This document shows, one piece after another, positions 38,701 through 51,732 of a DNA stretch of 64,000 nt. The notes beneath the pieces were generated by a model. The model was not told where the DNA came from. It did not search any database and worked only from the letters and a program-made list of their open reading frames with translations. The translations under genes and the position numbers were made by a program. Each line of letters starts with the position of its first letter. Within the stretch, counting starts at the first letter, position 1. The DNA is taken from the NCBI GenBank assembly GCA_003254905.1, contig QANU01000286.1, forward strand, positions 117,356 to 181,355. The letters are read 5' to 3'. The stretch is from Nissolia schottii. Its lineage: Eukaryota > Streptophyta > Magnoliopsida > Fabales > Fabaceae.

Positions 38701-41700
38701 TTGCATCATTCATACACTAATATCTTTTTATGTATCTTTGCTTTACTGCAGGGGCCACTAAATCAGGAGGTGAAGATATGGGTGTCTGACAATGAGGAAG
38801 GCTGGTTATTACCTAGTGATTCTGAGTCATGGAATTGTATTCAGACTTTGGACATAAGAAGTTCTTCTGAAGCCAACCCCGAGGATGCATTCTTCAATCA
38901 AGTTGTAGCATTGCCTCGCGCTGGTTTGTTTCTGCTAGCAAATGCCAAGAAAAATACAATATATGCTGTACACATAGAGTACGGACTCAATCCAACTGCT
39001 ACTCGTATGGATTACATTGCTGAGTTCACAGTCACAATGCCTATACTTAGTCTTACTGGGACTAGTGACACTCTGCCAGATGGAGATCATATTGTACAGG
39101 TGTATTGTGTCCAAACACAAGCTATACAACAATATGCACTCAATTTGTCACAATGTTTGCCTCCGCCCCTGGACAATGTTGAAGTTGAAAAAACAGAACC
39201 TAATCTATCTTGTGCCTTTGATGCTTTGGATGGATCTACTAATATGGAAACTGGTAATATGCCACAAGTTCATCCTAGCAACTCTGAAAGTGCCTCAGCT
39301 GTAAGCCTTCCTGTGAGTCTGGCAAGTGCTCCTGCTGTTAGCCTTCCCGTAAATCTGGCTTCTTCTGATATTTCTGGTCTGCCCGAAGCTTCTACTTCAG
39401 ATGCAGAAACCAAGGCAAATGATTTGTCTTCTCATAACAGTTTTGAACACATACACGCTTCGCCACCTCCACTTCCTCCGAGCCCAAGATTGTCCCATAA
39501 ATTATCTGGTTTGAAAATTTCATCAAATAATTTAGATGCTAGTTTGCCAAGTGCTGACCACGGCAGTGAGCAGACAAATCCTGACCCTTCAGCTGAACAC
39601 AGAATAGAGTCTGAAAAAGATAATATGGCTGATGTGCCTGCATCAGGTGACAGTTCGCTGAAGAATGATAGAGTTGGACAAAATGATGTCTCTGTGGTTT
39701 CTAATTCCCCTACAATGTATAAACCCCCAACCCATTTGGTGACTCCATTTGAGATATTATCTAAAGCTCCTTTATCTTCGGAGAATTCCCAAACTTCGCA
39801 ATGTATGAATGTCAAAGATGTGGCTGCCCATAGTGACACAGAAAACCTTGAAGTAGAGGTTAAAGTTGTAGGTGAGACAGGTTCAAATCAAGAAAATACT
39901 GAGTATGATAGAGACAGAGATTCTCACGCCAATGTTTCTGAGAAGAAAGAGAAGTTGTTCTACTCTCAAGCCTCTGATTTGGGCATTCGGATGGCCAGAG
40001 AGACGTATAATGTTGAGGGAGCTCGTCTGGCTGATAATATTAAAACCATTGATGCACCTGATCAAAATTGTAGCTCTATTGAGGAAGAAGTTCATGACAC
40101 GAGTAAGGATGTACCTTCGAGCGTTGGTGAATCTGAAACTGGGGCTGCTACTTTGCAATCTCCAGCACCTGCCACGAAAAGTAAAAAACAGAAAGGCAAA
40201 AGTGCTCAAGTTTCTGGTACATCTTCCTCTTCTCCCAGTCCTTTTAACTCAACAGATTCATCAAATGATCAAGGTGGAAATTCTGGAGGCTCATCCATGG
40301 AAACTGCTTTACCCCAGTTATCTGCTATCCAGGAGATGCTGGGCCAGGTTATTTACACTTCTACATCTATTTTATTTTTGTTGGATTTATTTAACATGGT
40401 TTGTAGTTTGTACATTTACATTGCATATATTTGTAAAGTTTACTAAGATTTGGTAGTGCTATTCTTTCTAACATAGGCAGACCATAGTTAATGTTGTCTA
40501 GATTACAAGTTTTCTGCAATTGTAAACCTGGTAGTTAGATATAAATTTTTTGTTGTGAAAATCATTATTATGATTCAATTTTGAGACAGAAGGTTCGGTT
40601 CTCTTTCAAATTTCTTGAAAGTTTCTGTTGGCATATGGTACAGATCCAATGAGTAGCATATGCAACCTGAAAATGGAATAGACCTACCCTGTCATGAAGC
40701 CTGATCCCTTTCTTCCACTTCCTTCTTATGTATTTTGCTTTGTTCCATCTTAGTTATTCTGAACCATTGATATGTAACTGAGTACCCTGTATTATCAGCA
40801 CCGTGGTTAAATGAATATACGACAATAGTACCATTGCTATTATGTTGATGTTATTTTTGAACCATTGAGTGCTTGTTTGGTTTAAATTCTTCCCAAAGGA
40901 AAAGGCAGAATTTGGCTTCCTAATTGCTTCTACCAAAATTGTCTCAGGAAACCAAATTCTTCCTTTTCCATTGGGAAAAATTTAAAACAGAGCACTGAGT
41001 CTTGTAATGATGCCATTTTCCAAAGTAACAAACATGGAAACTATAGTCTTCCCTTGGATGGAAATTTTTTGTCTTCAAGTTATCTGGTTTTGTCACTCTT
41101 TATGTACTCATGTTACCTAATGAGATTTTTCCTTAAAGATTTTTCTCTAAACCTCCTTCAATTTTCTATTTTGCAGTTGTTAAGCATGCATAAAGAATTG
41201 CAAAAGCAGATGAATGTGTCGGCTTCTGTCCCAGTTACGAAGGAAGGCAGAAGATTGGAAGGATCCCTGGGTCGCAACATGGAAAAAGTTGTCAAGGCTA
41301 ACACTGATGCTTTGTGGGCCCGCTTACAAGAAGAAAATGCAAAGAAAGAGAAGTTAGAACGAGAACATACACAGCAAATAACAAATTTGGTCTCCAATTT
41401 TGTAAACAGAGACATGGCAAATGTATTGGAGAAAATTATTAAGAAAGAAATATCTTCAATAGGACCAGCTGTCACTCGTTCAGTCAGTCAAATTATAGAG
41501 AAAGCAGTATCATCCGCTGTCGCAGAGTCATTCCAGGTTTTGATTAATTTCTACATTTGAAAGTTCCACGTTTCAAATTGAGTGTAAATGTGATTACTGG
41601 CTAGCTTCGGTTTTTGGTTATATGCTTCAGAAATCCCCACTCTGAATGGTGCCATCCATCATTTGGCAATTTATGATCTTTCAGAGACCATTATATCAAG

Positions 41701-44700
41701 TATTTGAATTTCATATCATAGCACATTTAAATGTTTTGTATCTGAAATCTTTGCATGCCAATTATGGTTTACCAACTGGAATGATTTGATTTTTTGTCCA
41801 GTGTGATAACTTCCTACTTCCCTTCATATTTTCTTCATTGCTAAAGAGAAGACAATTCTTGTTTGAATATGTCTGACCGAGGTTATGCTATCAATTCTGC
41901 AGAAGGGGGTGGGAGATAAGGCGCTGAATCAACTAGAAAAATCAGTAGCTTCAAAACTTGAAGCTACAGTGGTTAGGCAGATACAAGCACAATTTCAAAC
42001 TTCTGGAAAGCAAGCTCTCCAGGTAAGAGCATTGTTAATATCAATTATATTTTATAAAAGCACCCACCACATTTTTCTTTTATATTTTTAATCATGTTGA
42101 GTATGAATTTCTTTCCGGCTGTAGTTGGTAACCTACAAGCTTATTGATAGACCAAGGGCATCAAATTACTAACATGAAAATAATTGGGCAATTTGACATC
42201 TCTATGTTCTTTGTGAAAGTACAACAGATTCATGTTTTGATCTAAAACATACAATATGCGCAGTAGTTTGAATTTCTCCAATAAAGGGGGAAAAAAATCT
42301 AAAAACTTGGAATCGATGCAGTCTTTAAATCCACCTTAAATGCTAAGAATTCAATATAGCTGTGTCTTAGAGAGGTGAGCCTTGGCATAACACCTAGGTG
42401 GTTGCCTAGTGACCTGGAGGTCACGAGTTTAAATCTTTAAAATAACCTCTGCTTGAGGAGATAAGATAGCATACATCCATCCTCCCTAGACCTCACGAGG
42501 GGTGAGCCTCATGCATTGGGCCGCCTTTTTATCAAGTAATGGCGTCTTGTATAAACGTTTCCTAGGTAACATTTGAAGGAAAAGTGCTGAAAGTCTTAGT
42601 TCTGTTTCACCTCACTACAAGCTTTGATAGCTCAGATTGTTTGTATGCAATTTTATATTGAACCCAACTTCAGCTGGACCATTTCTCTATATAGTAATGT
42701 TGTCGTTTGCTCTCTTTTATTCTTACAAGCATGCCACCTGTGCGTCTTAGGTTGTTCCTTCTTCAAAAATTATTGACTATATCATTCTATGACTAGCTAG
42801 AGGCTTCAGTTTGCACACTCTTTTTTAGATAGTAGGGCCCTTAATTGGTTTAAAACTTGATTTATTGCACTTTCTGTTTCTCGGAAATGTTCAATCTGCT
42901 TGTTTAAAATTTACTTATTTGAAGCCTATTTTTCGGAGCCTGTATTTTTAAAGTGTTGCTGAAATTAGGTTCGAGGTATCTTTCATCTTTGTTGTTTGCT
43001 TCCTGAATTTGTTGTACTTGTAGGCAGTTTTGATTAATCATTTCTTTTGGTATTTGGTTTTTTGTAGGAAGCACTCAGGGCTAGCTTGGAAGCATCGATT
43101 ATTCCGGCATTTGAGATGTCTTGCAAAGCTATGTTTGAGCAAGTTGATGTCTCATTTCAGAATGGGCTTGCAAAGCACACAGCTGCTATTCAGCAGCAGT
43201 TTGATTCTACTCATTCTCCTCTAGCCATGACTTTGAGGGTATGTTTTGGATGCTTGTTTTGTAAGCATAATATTACTTCTACTTTTAATATTGTTTTTCT
43301 TGCCATAGGAGATCCTTTTTGCTTTTCTAATTCTACTCTACTGTATGTTTCCTTGGTTGGCAAAGATATTGTTACACGTTGGTGTTAAGTTACATGGCTC
43401 TCGTAAGATGTAATTTTATTTTTGTACTACAGGGTAGAATAATTTATGTTGTAATAGGATTTCAATTCAGCTTGTATGGAGTTTTTTTTAAAGGATTAAT
43501 TTAACATAGATGATCTATCATGGCATTTTTTCTTACCAAAAATATGATTATATATAAAATTTGTAAGAAAATTTCCAAGAGTAAAAATATTTTGGGCACT
43601 GTAGGTTTACTTCATTTTTCACTAGCCACATCCATGTTTGAACACTTAATAATGTGGTATTGTGATTTCACAGGATACCATTAATTCAGCATCGTCAATC
43701 ACTCGAACTTTGAGCGGGGAATTGGCTGATGGCCAGCGTAAACTGTTAGCAATGGCAGCAAACTCCAAAGTAACTGCGGATCCCTTTGTAACCCCAATCA
43801 AAAGTGGCTTGCATGAGGTGGTATGTTCATTCGTCCTTTCTGTTATCTTCCTAATTTTGATTAGTGGTATTGATATTTCTTACTGTGAGATCACTTGTTG
43901 CACCTGACAGACGGAGGATCCTACCAAAGAATTATCAAGGTTGATAAGCGAGCGCAAATTTGAGGAAGCTTTCACTGGAGCTCTTCATAGAAGCGATGTT
44001 CACATAGTGTCTTGGTTATGTTCTCAGGTATGACACAATCATATCTGTCTCAAGGCCTTACATTTGTTAGAAAAGGTGCTTATGAAACGCTTATCAAAAT
44101 GAAACAAAACGCAGAACGATAGTGAAAGGGTAACTTGCTACTTGAACTACAAATAGTGGAAAATTTGATTCTATAAATTTAGAGCAATTTTTCTTGTGCC
44201 GGATAGAAGCCAATTCAGTATAGACCTTTTAATGTTATTGTCTTGGATAACATTGTAAATCTCTAGGTGTCCTTACTAAAACTAGCGGTTCGACGTACTA
44301 AATTTGAAATTCATTTGAAGTCCTACAATAATTTGGGTCCATCCGTGTTTATGCACTTAAGGGGGAAATCACATCTCAAATCAGATCTTCACATATCATA
44401 ACTTGGTCAACACGCATATTTTGTAGTCCTCGTGATCAAAGTCAATGTAGCTGACATTTAAGTTCGTATGTATTCTTCATAACCAGGTTGATCTAGCTGG
44501 TATCTTGACAATGGTACCAGTGCCATTAAGCCAAGGAGTACTTCTGTCCCTTCTACAGCAATTGTCCTGTGACATCACCACAGATACTCCCAGAAAGTTG
44601 GCCTGGATGACAGATGTGGCTGCTTCTATAAACCCTACAGATCCAAGGATTGCAGCACACGTGCGGCCGATATTGGATCAAGTGTACTGGACACTAGCCC

Positions 44701-44795
44701 ATCATCGGGATCTATCGACCACCTCCACTTCGGAGTCGAGCACAATCCGCCTCGTCATGCATGTCATTAATTCTGTGCGATTGAGCTGTAAATGA
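35773..44795 (+). CDS. VCS: VARICOSE / EDC4-type mRNA-decapping scaffold
   Basis: Twelve exons: 35773-36753, 37671-37720, 37821-37977, 38081-38299, 38437-38565, 38752-40347, 41177-41536, 41903-42022, 43068-43238, 43674-43820, 43911-44027 and 44487-44795. The joined frame gives about 1451 residues, slightly longer than Arabidopsis VCS. The N-terminus is low complexity, rich in Pro, Ser, Gln and His. A WD40 domain follows (from about residue 250; repeats include [41 protein letters not shown]), then a long Ser-rich linker in exon 6. The C-terminal region is helical and Gln/Glu-rich, as in the Ge-1/EDC4 family. VCS binds DCP2 and DCP1 in P-bodies and promotes removal of the mRNA cap. A SINE lies in intron 8. 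The exon 10 donor could also lie three bases earlier. Pieces of this gene are copied at 28.3-29.3 kb. Confidence 0.95.
42372..42540 (+). mobile_element. tRNA-type SINE in VARICOSE intron 8
   Basis: It begins AGAGGTGAGCCTTGGCATAA (A box) and holds GGAGGTCACGAGTTTAAATC (B box), then GAGGGGTGAGCCTCATGCAT and a tail GGGCCGCCTTTTT. This is the layout of plant tRNA-derived SINEs of the Au type. No clear flanking duplication was identified. Confidence 0.7.
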
Positions 44796-46668
44796 ACTTT
44801 GATTGTAATTTTTGTCAATTGTGCAGGAAGTGTTTTGAGTATCAACCTCGGTTTGTATGGATATATTTAGATAGTTTTTATTTTATTTTTATTTTTTTTC
44901 AACTTTTTAGGGGGATGAAGTGAACAACTGCTAGTAGTTTTGTCTTTTGGTACAAGGGAGTTGTGTGAAATAGTTTTACTTCTTATTTTTGCTTGTTTAC
45001 ATATTGCCTTAGTAATTTCCAAGCTACATTTTTTGGAGTGTAATGAAGCCATGGTTGTCAACATCTCAGACTCTGGGCATTAATTCTTAGATGCACATGA
45101 AGTGAGTGCACTACGGGAATGTGCTTATAGCTGATAGTAGAATGATATTTTAAGATAAAATTTATTAGGAACTTATACTCTTAATTATGATGTCATTTTA
45201 TTAGTAGTTGTGAGTACTGAGCATAATTTACCCGACACTCATTTTTCATTTAAGAATTTCTCATAAAAGAAATATTGTTGGTCTACCGGCATATTGTTTT
45301 TATAGTCAATTTTTGACAGTGCTTTACTGCTTATAAGTATTATAGCATACTTGCCTTTTCATTTTGAAATCACCAAAGTTATGATTTTGGCAAAAAGCTT
45401 CTTCTCTTTTAGTTTTTGTCCAAATCAAAGTTGGAGGTTTTTGAACAGAAAATTAAACATGCTTCATAGTGTAAGAAAAGTTATTAAAAAAGAGAGGTAA
45501 TTTGCAATTATTTCTCAAAAGTATTTTTTTACTGTGTCTGAATGCGTGTTGCGTTGAAGTAAAAGAAAAAAATTGTAAATGGCGTTTTATCAAATTCGGC
45601 ATATGGAATAGAGCTATCTTATTTCTACATGGTTATCGGACATGTTTTAGCATCTCATCACATTAAATATTTGTTTGGTATGATGAGATAATTTACAATG
45701 ACTATTAATAATGTGACTTTAAATTATTAAGATAATTTACATTCACTTGTTTAATTAGACATGATTACTAGAAATTTGGATTACTCACGAAATTTATATT
45801 ATCTTTAAAGTAGAAATGTGAATTGATCTCATGAGAAGTTTATCTAGATTATCACTGTGTGACAAGTCTTTGAAGGTTGCATTTAGTTGTATAAAACTAT
45901 ACACACATCACAGGGTTCGATGGGCTAGACTATGTGACAGCCAAATTCTTTGATTTTCTTTGGTTACAAATGTTCTGGAATTGTTTTAAGAGTGTAATTA
46001 ATTAGTTTCTCAATAATATATTACTCTTCATCATTGATTGTCTCTCTTATTCATTTGATCGTAATCATTGTGTGATCTATGTTAGTGATTTTCTTGGTTT
46101 GCTTATTATTAGGCAACGAAAAAGTTAATTGAAATCTGATACTTAAAGGTCTAGCTTATTATCATCTAGATTAAGATCTGTCTAGTTCTTTAATTTTCTT
46201 TATTTACATTTACGACTACATTGTGAACTTGTGATTAGTATGAAAAATGTTAGTGCTTTACTGTTTGGTTTGCAACAATCCCCGTGTTAAGTGATCTTTT
46301 GTCACTAATAAACCCGTTAATCTTTTAATTAGTGATTGAGAGTGCACCTCTTACTTGAAGGAGTCAAATCTTATTTTGTCGTCTTCTCCATACATGAAGA
46401 AGCGAAAATGAAAATAAAGGCTAGAAGACGAGAGAAATTAACATTGAGTCTCCCTTTTGACACAAATCAAGAGCATTTACTTAACAAACTTTTATCACTT
46501 TCCTAACACCACAAACAAAGATACATCTAGGGAGAATAGAAGAGTACCACATTCATCACAAATTGTTATCATCCGCGCACACATTGGAAGCATGACGTAC
46601 GTCCAAGCAAACATCTAACAATGTTCATGATGCCATGCCACACATATAGATCATACTATATATTAAAG
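44796..46668. other. VARICOSE 3' untranslated region and intergenic DNA
   Basis: The first 300 bases are the likely 3' untranslated region. The rest is AT-rich with no gene recognised. Confidence 0.5.
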
Positions 46669-46963
46669 GCAAAATACCATTTTTTTAGTTCATTACCAAT
46701 ATTTTATTTATTAATTTGATTTCTTAATTTTTTTTTATTGATTTGATCTATTGCGTTTTAATATCATCAATTCGGTCTATCTGCAAAAACACAAAAAAGT
46801 TAACTTTGCACATGTGGCACAATTTATGCAAGCATCATGTGTGACACATTAACAAAGTATGTTAACTTTGTCTTTGGAATAGACTAAATTGATAACGATT
46901 TAAAATGTGATAGGCCAAATTAAATAAATCAAATAAAGGTAATAAATTAAAAATGGCCAGTTT
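46669..46963. mobile_element. foldback (long inverted repeat) MITE
   Basis: The left half (ACCATTTTTTTAGTTCATTACC, then TTTGATCTATTGCG, AAAGTTAACTTTG) reads as an imperfect inverted copy of the right half (TGTTAACTTTGTC, AATAGACTAAATTG, GGTAATAAATTAAAAATGG). The element folds on itself almost end to end. It ends about 30 bases from the stop codon of the eight-cysteine gene. Exact borders are uncertain. Confidence 0.6.
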
Positions 46964-46992
46964 ACGTATACTTATCTTAGCATGTTGTTAAA

Positions 46993-47316
46993 TTATATAA
47001 CGCAGGAGAGGCCGGTCCCGGGAAGGGAAAAATGACAATATGTGTTGAGGTCAAGAGTTAGAGTAAGTGGAATAACTAAGAGGTGAGCGATTTTGGCTGC
47101 ATCGCAAAGGCAAACTTGTGCCTCGACATCAGCAATACCACTGAGGAGGGTGCAACAGCGTGTATCGGCCGGCAACTGCACCAAACCGTTCAACAAATTG
47201 ACGCAAACAGCCAACTGTGTGTCGGTGAACCGACAAGTCATGGCCTGTGTGGTGGCCATGGAGGAGAAGAGGAGGCTGAGGGTTGCAAAGACAACCTTGT
47301 TGGAAACCATTTTCAA
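46993..47316 (-). CDS. hydrophobic-seed-protein-like eight-cysteine secreted protein
   Basis: A single-exon frame of 107 residues. A signal peptide of about 25 residues (MKMVSNKVVFATLSLLFSSM start) leads to a mature part with the eight-cysteine layout C...C...CC...CxC...C...C. The landmarks are MTCRFTD, LAVC, RCC, VCLC, TYC and LSC. This is the lipid-transfer-protein fold, and the short CxC spacing with the C-terminal half fits the hydrophobic-seed/HyPRP-like family. The proline-rich linker seen in many HyPRPs is missing. Members are secreted or wall-bound and may bind lipids. A second in-frame ATG lies two codons later. A TATA box lies at 47400-47408. Confidence 0.87.
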   Translation of the reverse strand: MKMVSNKVVFATLSLLFSSMATTQAMTCRFTDTQLAVCVNLLNGLVQLPADTRCCTLLSGIADVEAQVCLCDAAKIAHLLVIPLTLTLDLNTYCHFSLPGTGLSCVI

Positions 47317-47399
47317 TTTTCACCAACAATTGCTTTGTGAGATGGTGATGAGTGCCTTAATTTGGTGCTGCTGTGGTGAAGTTGTAGGTAGAGGCTTAT

Positions 47400-47408
47400 T
47401 TATTTATA
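47400..47408 (-). promoter_or_regulatory. TATA box of the eight-cysteine gene
   Basis: The minus strand reads TATAAATAA about 85 bases before the start codon, the usual distance in plants. Confidence 0.65.
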
Positions 47409-47524
47409 GGCCAAGGATTTTGCCTAGAATAATGTTGTCATGGGTGTGTTATTTTGTGTTAGAATTTAATTACTTCTAAATTCGTCACAGTGTTAAAGTT
47501 TTTTACGTATTAAATCTAATAATT

Positions 47525-47649
47525 TAACTAACGGGGGTTAGTTCGAGTTGTAAATGGTTTGGTATCGCTTAAGCAGGTCTCGGGTTCGAGCCAGAGTCGA
47601 CTCAGATTAGTCAAGACGAAGCCTTAGAACTAGGCGGACAAACCAAAAA
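47525..47649 (+). mobile_element. tRNA-type SINE, short copy
   Basis: It shares GGTATCGCTTAAGCA and a B-box-like GGTCTCGGGTTCGAGCC with the SINE at 25098-25267 and ends in an A tract. The flanking direct repeat AAATCTAATAATT lies at 47512-47524 and 47650-47662. It is shorter than its relative through an internal deletion. Confidence 0.82.
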
Positions 47650-47662
47650 AAATCTAATAATT

Positions 47663-48540
47663 GTATATTGACACATCATTAAAACTGCCATATTTTAAGT
47701 GTGAATGTTAAAAATTTCATGTTGATGAAATTTAGAGTGAAGAATATATATTTAAAAGAACTCATTACTTAAAAGTTTTAGATTAAGATATAACATCTAA
47801 TTCATTTTTATATTTCACTTAGTCTATTAATTTAAATCTCTCTGAATTTTGAGTTCTCCTCACCGTTTTGTAAAAATGAAAAGGGACTTGTAGCCTTATA
47901 CTATAACAGTCACACGTAAAATAAAATGCGTGATTGATTGTTTTGCAGTAGTCAAACCCTTTTATTGATAAAAAAAAAAAACATTTAGGTTAAAGAAAAG
48001 ACTTACCCAGGCGTACCAAACTCTTCACATGCTTACTACTTAGAGACACTGGCGGAACCAAGGGAGGGCCAGGAGTGGCCATGGTTCCAGGAGTTTTCAA
48101 TTTTTGTGTTAATATATATACATATGCATTGATGTTATGTTATGGCTCCTCTAATAATTTCTTTTTCCTTCATATGCTGTCTCTTCAATTTTATGTGTCA
48201 AATCATACAATTTTCTTCTTATTCTTGCTTTATTAGTTTTCTTGTACACTTTCCTTCTCAATTTTAACTATTTTTTTCTATTGATTGTTATGGATGGTTT
48301 CTCACGTGTTTTATGAGATAAATATTCTATTTATTAAATTTGTAATTAGTACTGTTATTAAAGTTTGGATACCATAAAAAGAATCCTATTTGTAATAATT
48401 TTTAAAACGAATTTGGCAAAATTTGTCATTATTTTTATACTTTATATGATTATAACAAACTTTTCATTAATCAAATTATTATAAAAGATAACTTGCAAGA
48501 GATTTAAAGATTTGTGAATCATTTGAGTTTACGATGCATT
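47663..48540. other. intergenic, possible transposon start at 48047
   Basis: No gene. Bases 48047-48065 (CACTGGCGGAACCAAGGG) resemble the start of the CAGGGGCGGAGC-type plant element also seen near 7818. No matching right end was found. Confidence 0.4.
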
Positions 48541-48830
48541 CAGTACAAGAAAAAAGTGTGTTAAGCTATAGTCGTGCGGTTAACCACGGATTTTGACTGT
48601 GGCTAAACAAAGTTCAGACGGCTTCTCCAACAGTGACTATTACATGTGCGAGGAAACAATCGATTAGCTGCATTTATTGAACGGCGCTAGTTCCTTATTA
48701 TTAGCCACGCATAGTATCTCAGCTAGCCGCTCTTTCAAAATGTGGCCAATGCCTAGTTATTTAGCCACACATAGTCTTTCATCTACCCGCGCTTATTAAA
48801 TGTGGGTAAGTTCCCCTTTTTTTCTTTTTT
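48541..48830. mobile_element. CACTA-type transposon end with subterminal repeats
   Basis: It starts CAGTACAAGAAAAAAGTG, one base off the common CACTACAAGAAAA terminus. Repeated subterminal units such as TTAGCCACGCATAGT, TTAGCCACACATAGT and GCTTATTAAATGTGG follow, as in CACTA ends. No partner end of this family was found in the window and no transposase is readable nearby. Confidence 0.55.
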
Positions 48831-50888
48831 AAATATAATAATCCAGAATTACATATCAAAATGAAACACATATAGTGCTTCACCTTGCTACTCCTCTATT
48901 CCTTGACACACCTCTAGAAAAACCACTGCTTCTCCTACAATACAAACAGAAAAAGATATAGACTATAGAACTTGGAAAAGGTCAAAATGTCTTGTTTGAA
49001 GGAAAAGGAACCTGATATTTGTTAATTTTCTGAAAGGAAAAATGGATTGAGGGGAAAAAAAATCAATGCTACAACTTTTCAAGCATAATTTAGACGGCAC
49101 GAATACGTGGGCAGTCTTATAGAGACTAGGAACAGACATTGCATCAACTCCAAGTAGTTTTAGTCTGAAATCAACATCTAGTTGCACTTTAGGAATTAAA
49201 ATGTCAACAAAGGGAAAAAGATAAGAATATATTTTAGTCAAGTTCATAAGTCACACTATCTTAATCTTGCTTCCATTAGTTATATGATCTTATCCTTATT
49301 TCTTACCTTGGCCAATGAACTGCGAATATTGCCCATCATGATATGCTTCAAGTGTTGAAAGACGTGTCCTGAAATTTTCAAAAAGAAACAAGAAAGAAGA
49401 AGCAATTAATTCTTTTGCAGAAGGGATAAACATAAGCCATCGCCAATATCCCATAGAAAGAGTTGCAACTAAATGTTTATCAACATCAGACATAGGAGAT
49501 CCAGATACTAGCATGTAGGAAGACCAAAAGAAAAAAAAAAAATCCCACTTTGTCAATCAGCACAAATTGCTGGACTTTTCCAAAGCCTCGAGAGACAAAT
49601 TCTGTACGCTAGTAATATTGACTAAATTTTCGATTCAAATTTGCAATGATTACTTAATATTACAAAATGTGGCATTCCACAAGAATATTAACGAAATGTA
49701 GCATTGCACAATAAATGTGACATTATTTAATAATTTGAAGAAATACAAATTCTCATGAAAATTTAAAGGAGACAAGTAATTACACGATAATTCAAAAGAA
49801 AACGTAACATTGCATAAATTAAAAAGAAATTGAGTATTCTGTTTCTAATTTTTTATTATTATATCTTAAGAGATCATAGATAATGTATTTATGCTTGACA
49901 TGGGGCTCTGCACTAGTTATTCCCATTTCTAACACTCCAAACTCAACTTGGGTTTCAAGACTTCTCAAAGGCTCTCAACAAACCTCGAAACACGCAAGTA
50001 CACCAAAATCACGCAAGAAACAACCTAAAGTTAAGACGGTCATTACACTTGATTTGCTTACTATCAAAAGGTGGAGTCAATAGGGAAAACGTAAATTGAA
50101 TCCTTACCATCAAGTAGCTATTTTAGCATCCTTTACCAAGAAAGCACATGTATGACATGACGACAAGACACAGATACGGGGATTTTTAAAATTATAGGAT
50201 ACGACGCGGTTAGTATATGTTGTATAATAAAACATAAAATTATATATTATAAATAAAAAATGACAAATTATAGACATAAAAATATATATAATTCACGTAA
50301 AACTAAAAAAATTATCTTAATACATGGGTGACAATAAGATTTAGATCATAAAACTAAATTCAATGAATTAAAAATCATTGAAAAGAAACATAACAGGAAA
50401 AAAAAGAAATCCCACAACTTATATATTAATTTAATTTATTTTTTTTACCGATTTAATATGGGTGGAATTAGAGCTGGATAGGCAACTGGCGAGTAGTAAT
50501 ATGGAAAGCAAGATAATTGGTTGCTCTGTTTGAATTGCATAATTTTCTTCTATGTTAATTGACTGAAGGAAAATTTGATAATTTCCTTTTTACTTTTTTT
50601 TTGTTTGTATTTAGAAGAGAGAGTCATTTCCAGATCTTGCTCTACTACTGTGGAATTCTTTTGATACTATTGCGGCACTCTTACAAGTATGCTATGTATG
50701 TGGCTTGCATTTTACTCTGCTTGAATTGCTTTGCTTTTAGTCTTCCTTTTTTATTTTGTAGTTTTTTTAGAGATTACGAGTTTCTTGTTTTATTGGTCTT
50801 TTTCAATCAAGTATATCTTTCAACCAGGTCCTCCCTAATCTTTCAACCAATCACGTATAGAATTTGAAACTTAAAAACTCAAAGTTGG
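48831..50888. other. no supported gene
   Basis: AT-rich sequence with a few short minus-strand frames (for example 49296-49556) that I could not tie to any family. It may be the inside of a CACTA element, but nothing in the sequence proves it. Confidence 0.4.
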
Positions 50889-51249
50889 CATGCCTCTATT
50901 AATTTTCACTATAATCTATCGCCCTATGTATTTCTATTTTATTCATTTTGATCCTTTTATTTGTATTTAGTGGCTTCTCATTTGTCGTATTACCTGTGGA
51001 AGAAGTAAATAAGAAACTTTATATCTATGATTTACATTTTACATCCTTTTACTATTTTGGAAATGAGTTACAATGCTCATTTAATTTACTAATTTGTCCA
51101 TTTACCATCAATGATTCTGTCTTACATCCTTTTTCATTTGTGTGCCCTTGCTTATTTAATTGTAAACTAATATTGTTGCTAGTGAATCCTGGGCTGAATT
51201 TTCAGCTATATCATATCATCCAGTTTGTCCCAAATAAAATATTCTGGTA

Positions 51250-51559
51250 GATATATTGTGGAGGTTTCATAATTTTAACTAAGAGACAAGGTTGAGGGAG
51301 TTTTAAGATTGTCACAAATAAAATAAAAAATACCACTATTTTGAGGTGGTTTAAAAATGTCGCAAAAGATGATTAAAAACTACCACAAAATGAGGGTATC
51401 AGAGGTTGGTTAGGTAGGAGTTAAAAACTCCTACAACTTGATTGTGGACACTTAAAGGTGAGAGTTTTGTAAAATGTTACAAAAGATTTTGTAGAGATTA
51501 ATAACCTCCACTAAATGAAAAAATAACCCCCACCAATCAACAAATTTTGTTTTGTAGTG
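51250..51559. mobile_element. CACTA-like transposon right end
   Basis: The stretch ends TTTTGTTTTGTAGTG, the reverse complement of a CACTACAAAACAAAA terminus. It is preceded by several related subterminal units (AAAAACTACCACAAAATG, AAAAACTCCTACAACTTG, AATAACCTCCACTAAATG). A shortened copy of the same end lies at 57420-57677 in the duplicated block. Confidence 0.55.
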
Positions 51560-51732
51560 GAACACCTTGTTTATGATAATTTAATTCACACTAAAATTCA
51601 ATTCATGATAGAATTCAATTCTATCATTTAAAAAAGGTTTTTCAAACAGCCAAAATGATAAATTAAAAAGATTTCTAACATGTTATTTCGAGTTTATATA
51701 AAGTGATTTAAGTGCACACTAATATTATCATA

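Noticed and set aside
48963..49247. Minus-strand 94-residue frame
   Set aside because: Contains a phrase (RLKLLGVDAMSVPSLY) that vaguely recalls lipid-binding domains, but there is no supporting exon structure.
49296..49556. Minus-strand 86-residue frame (GYWRWLMFIPSAKELI)
   Set aside because: It looks somewhat protein-like, but no family was recognised, there is no partner exon, and it begins with a poly-F run from a T tract. Left as unsupported.
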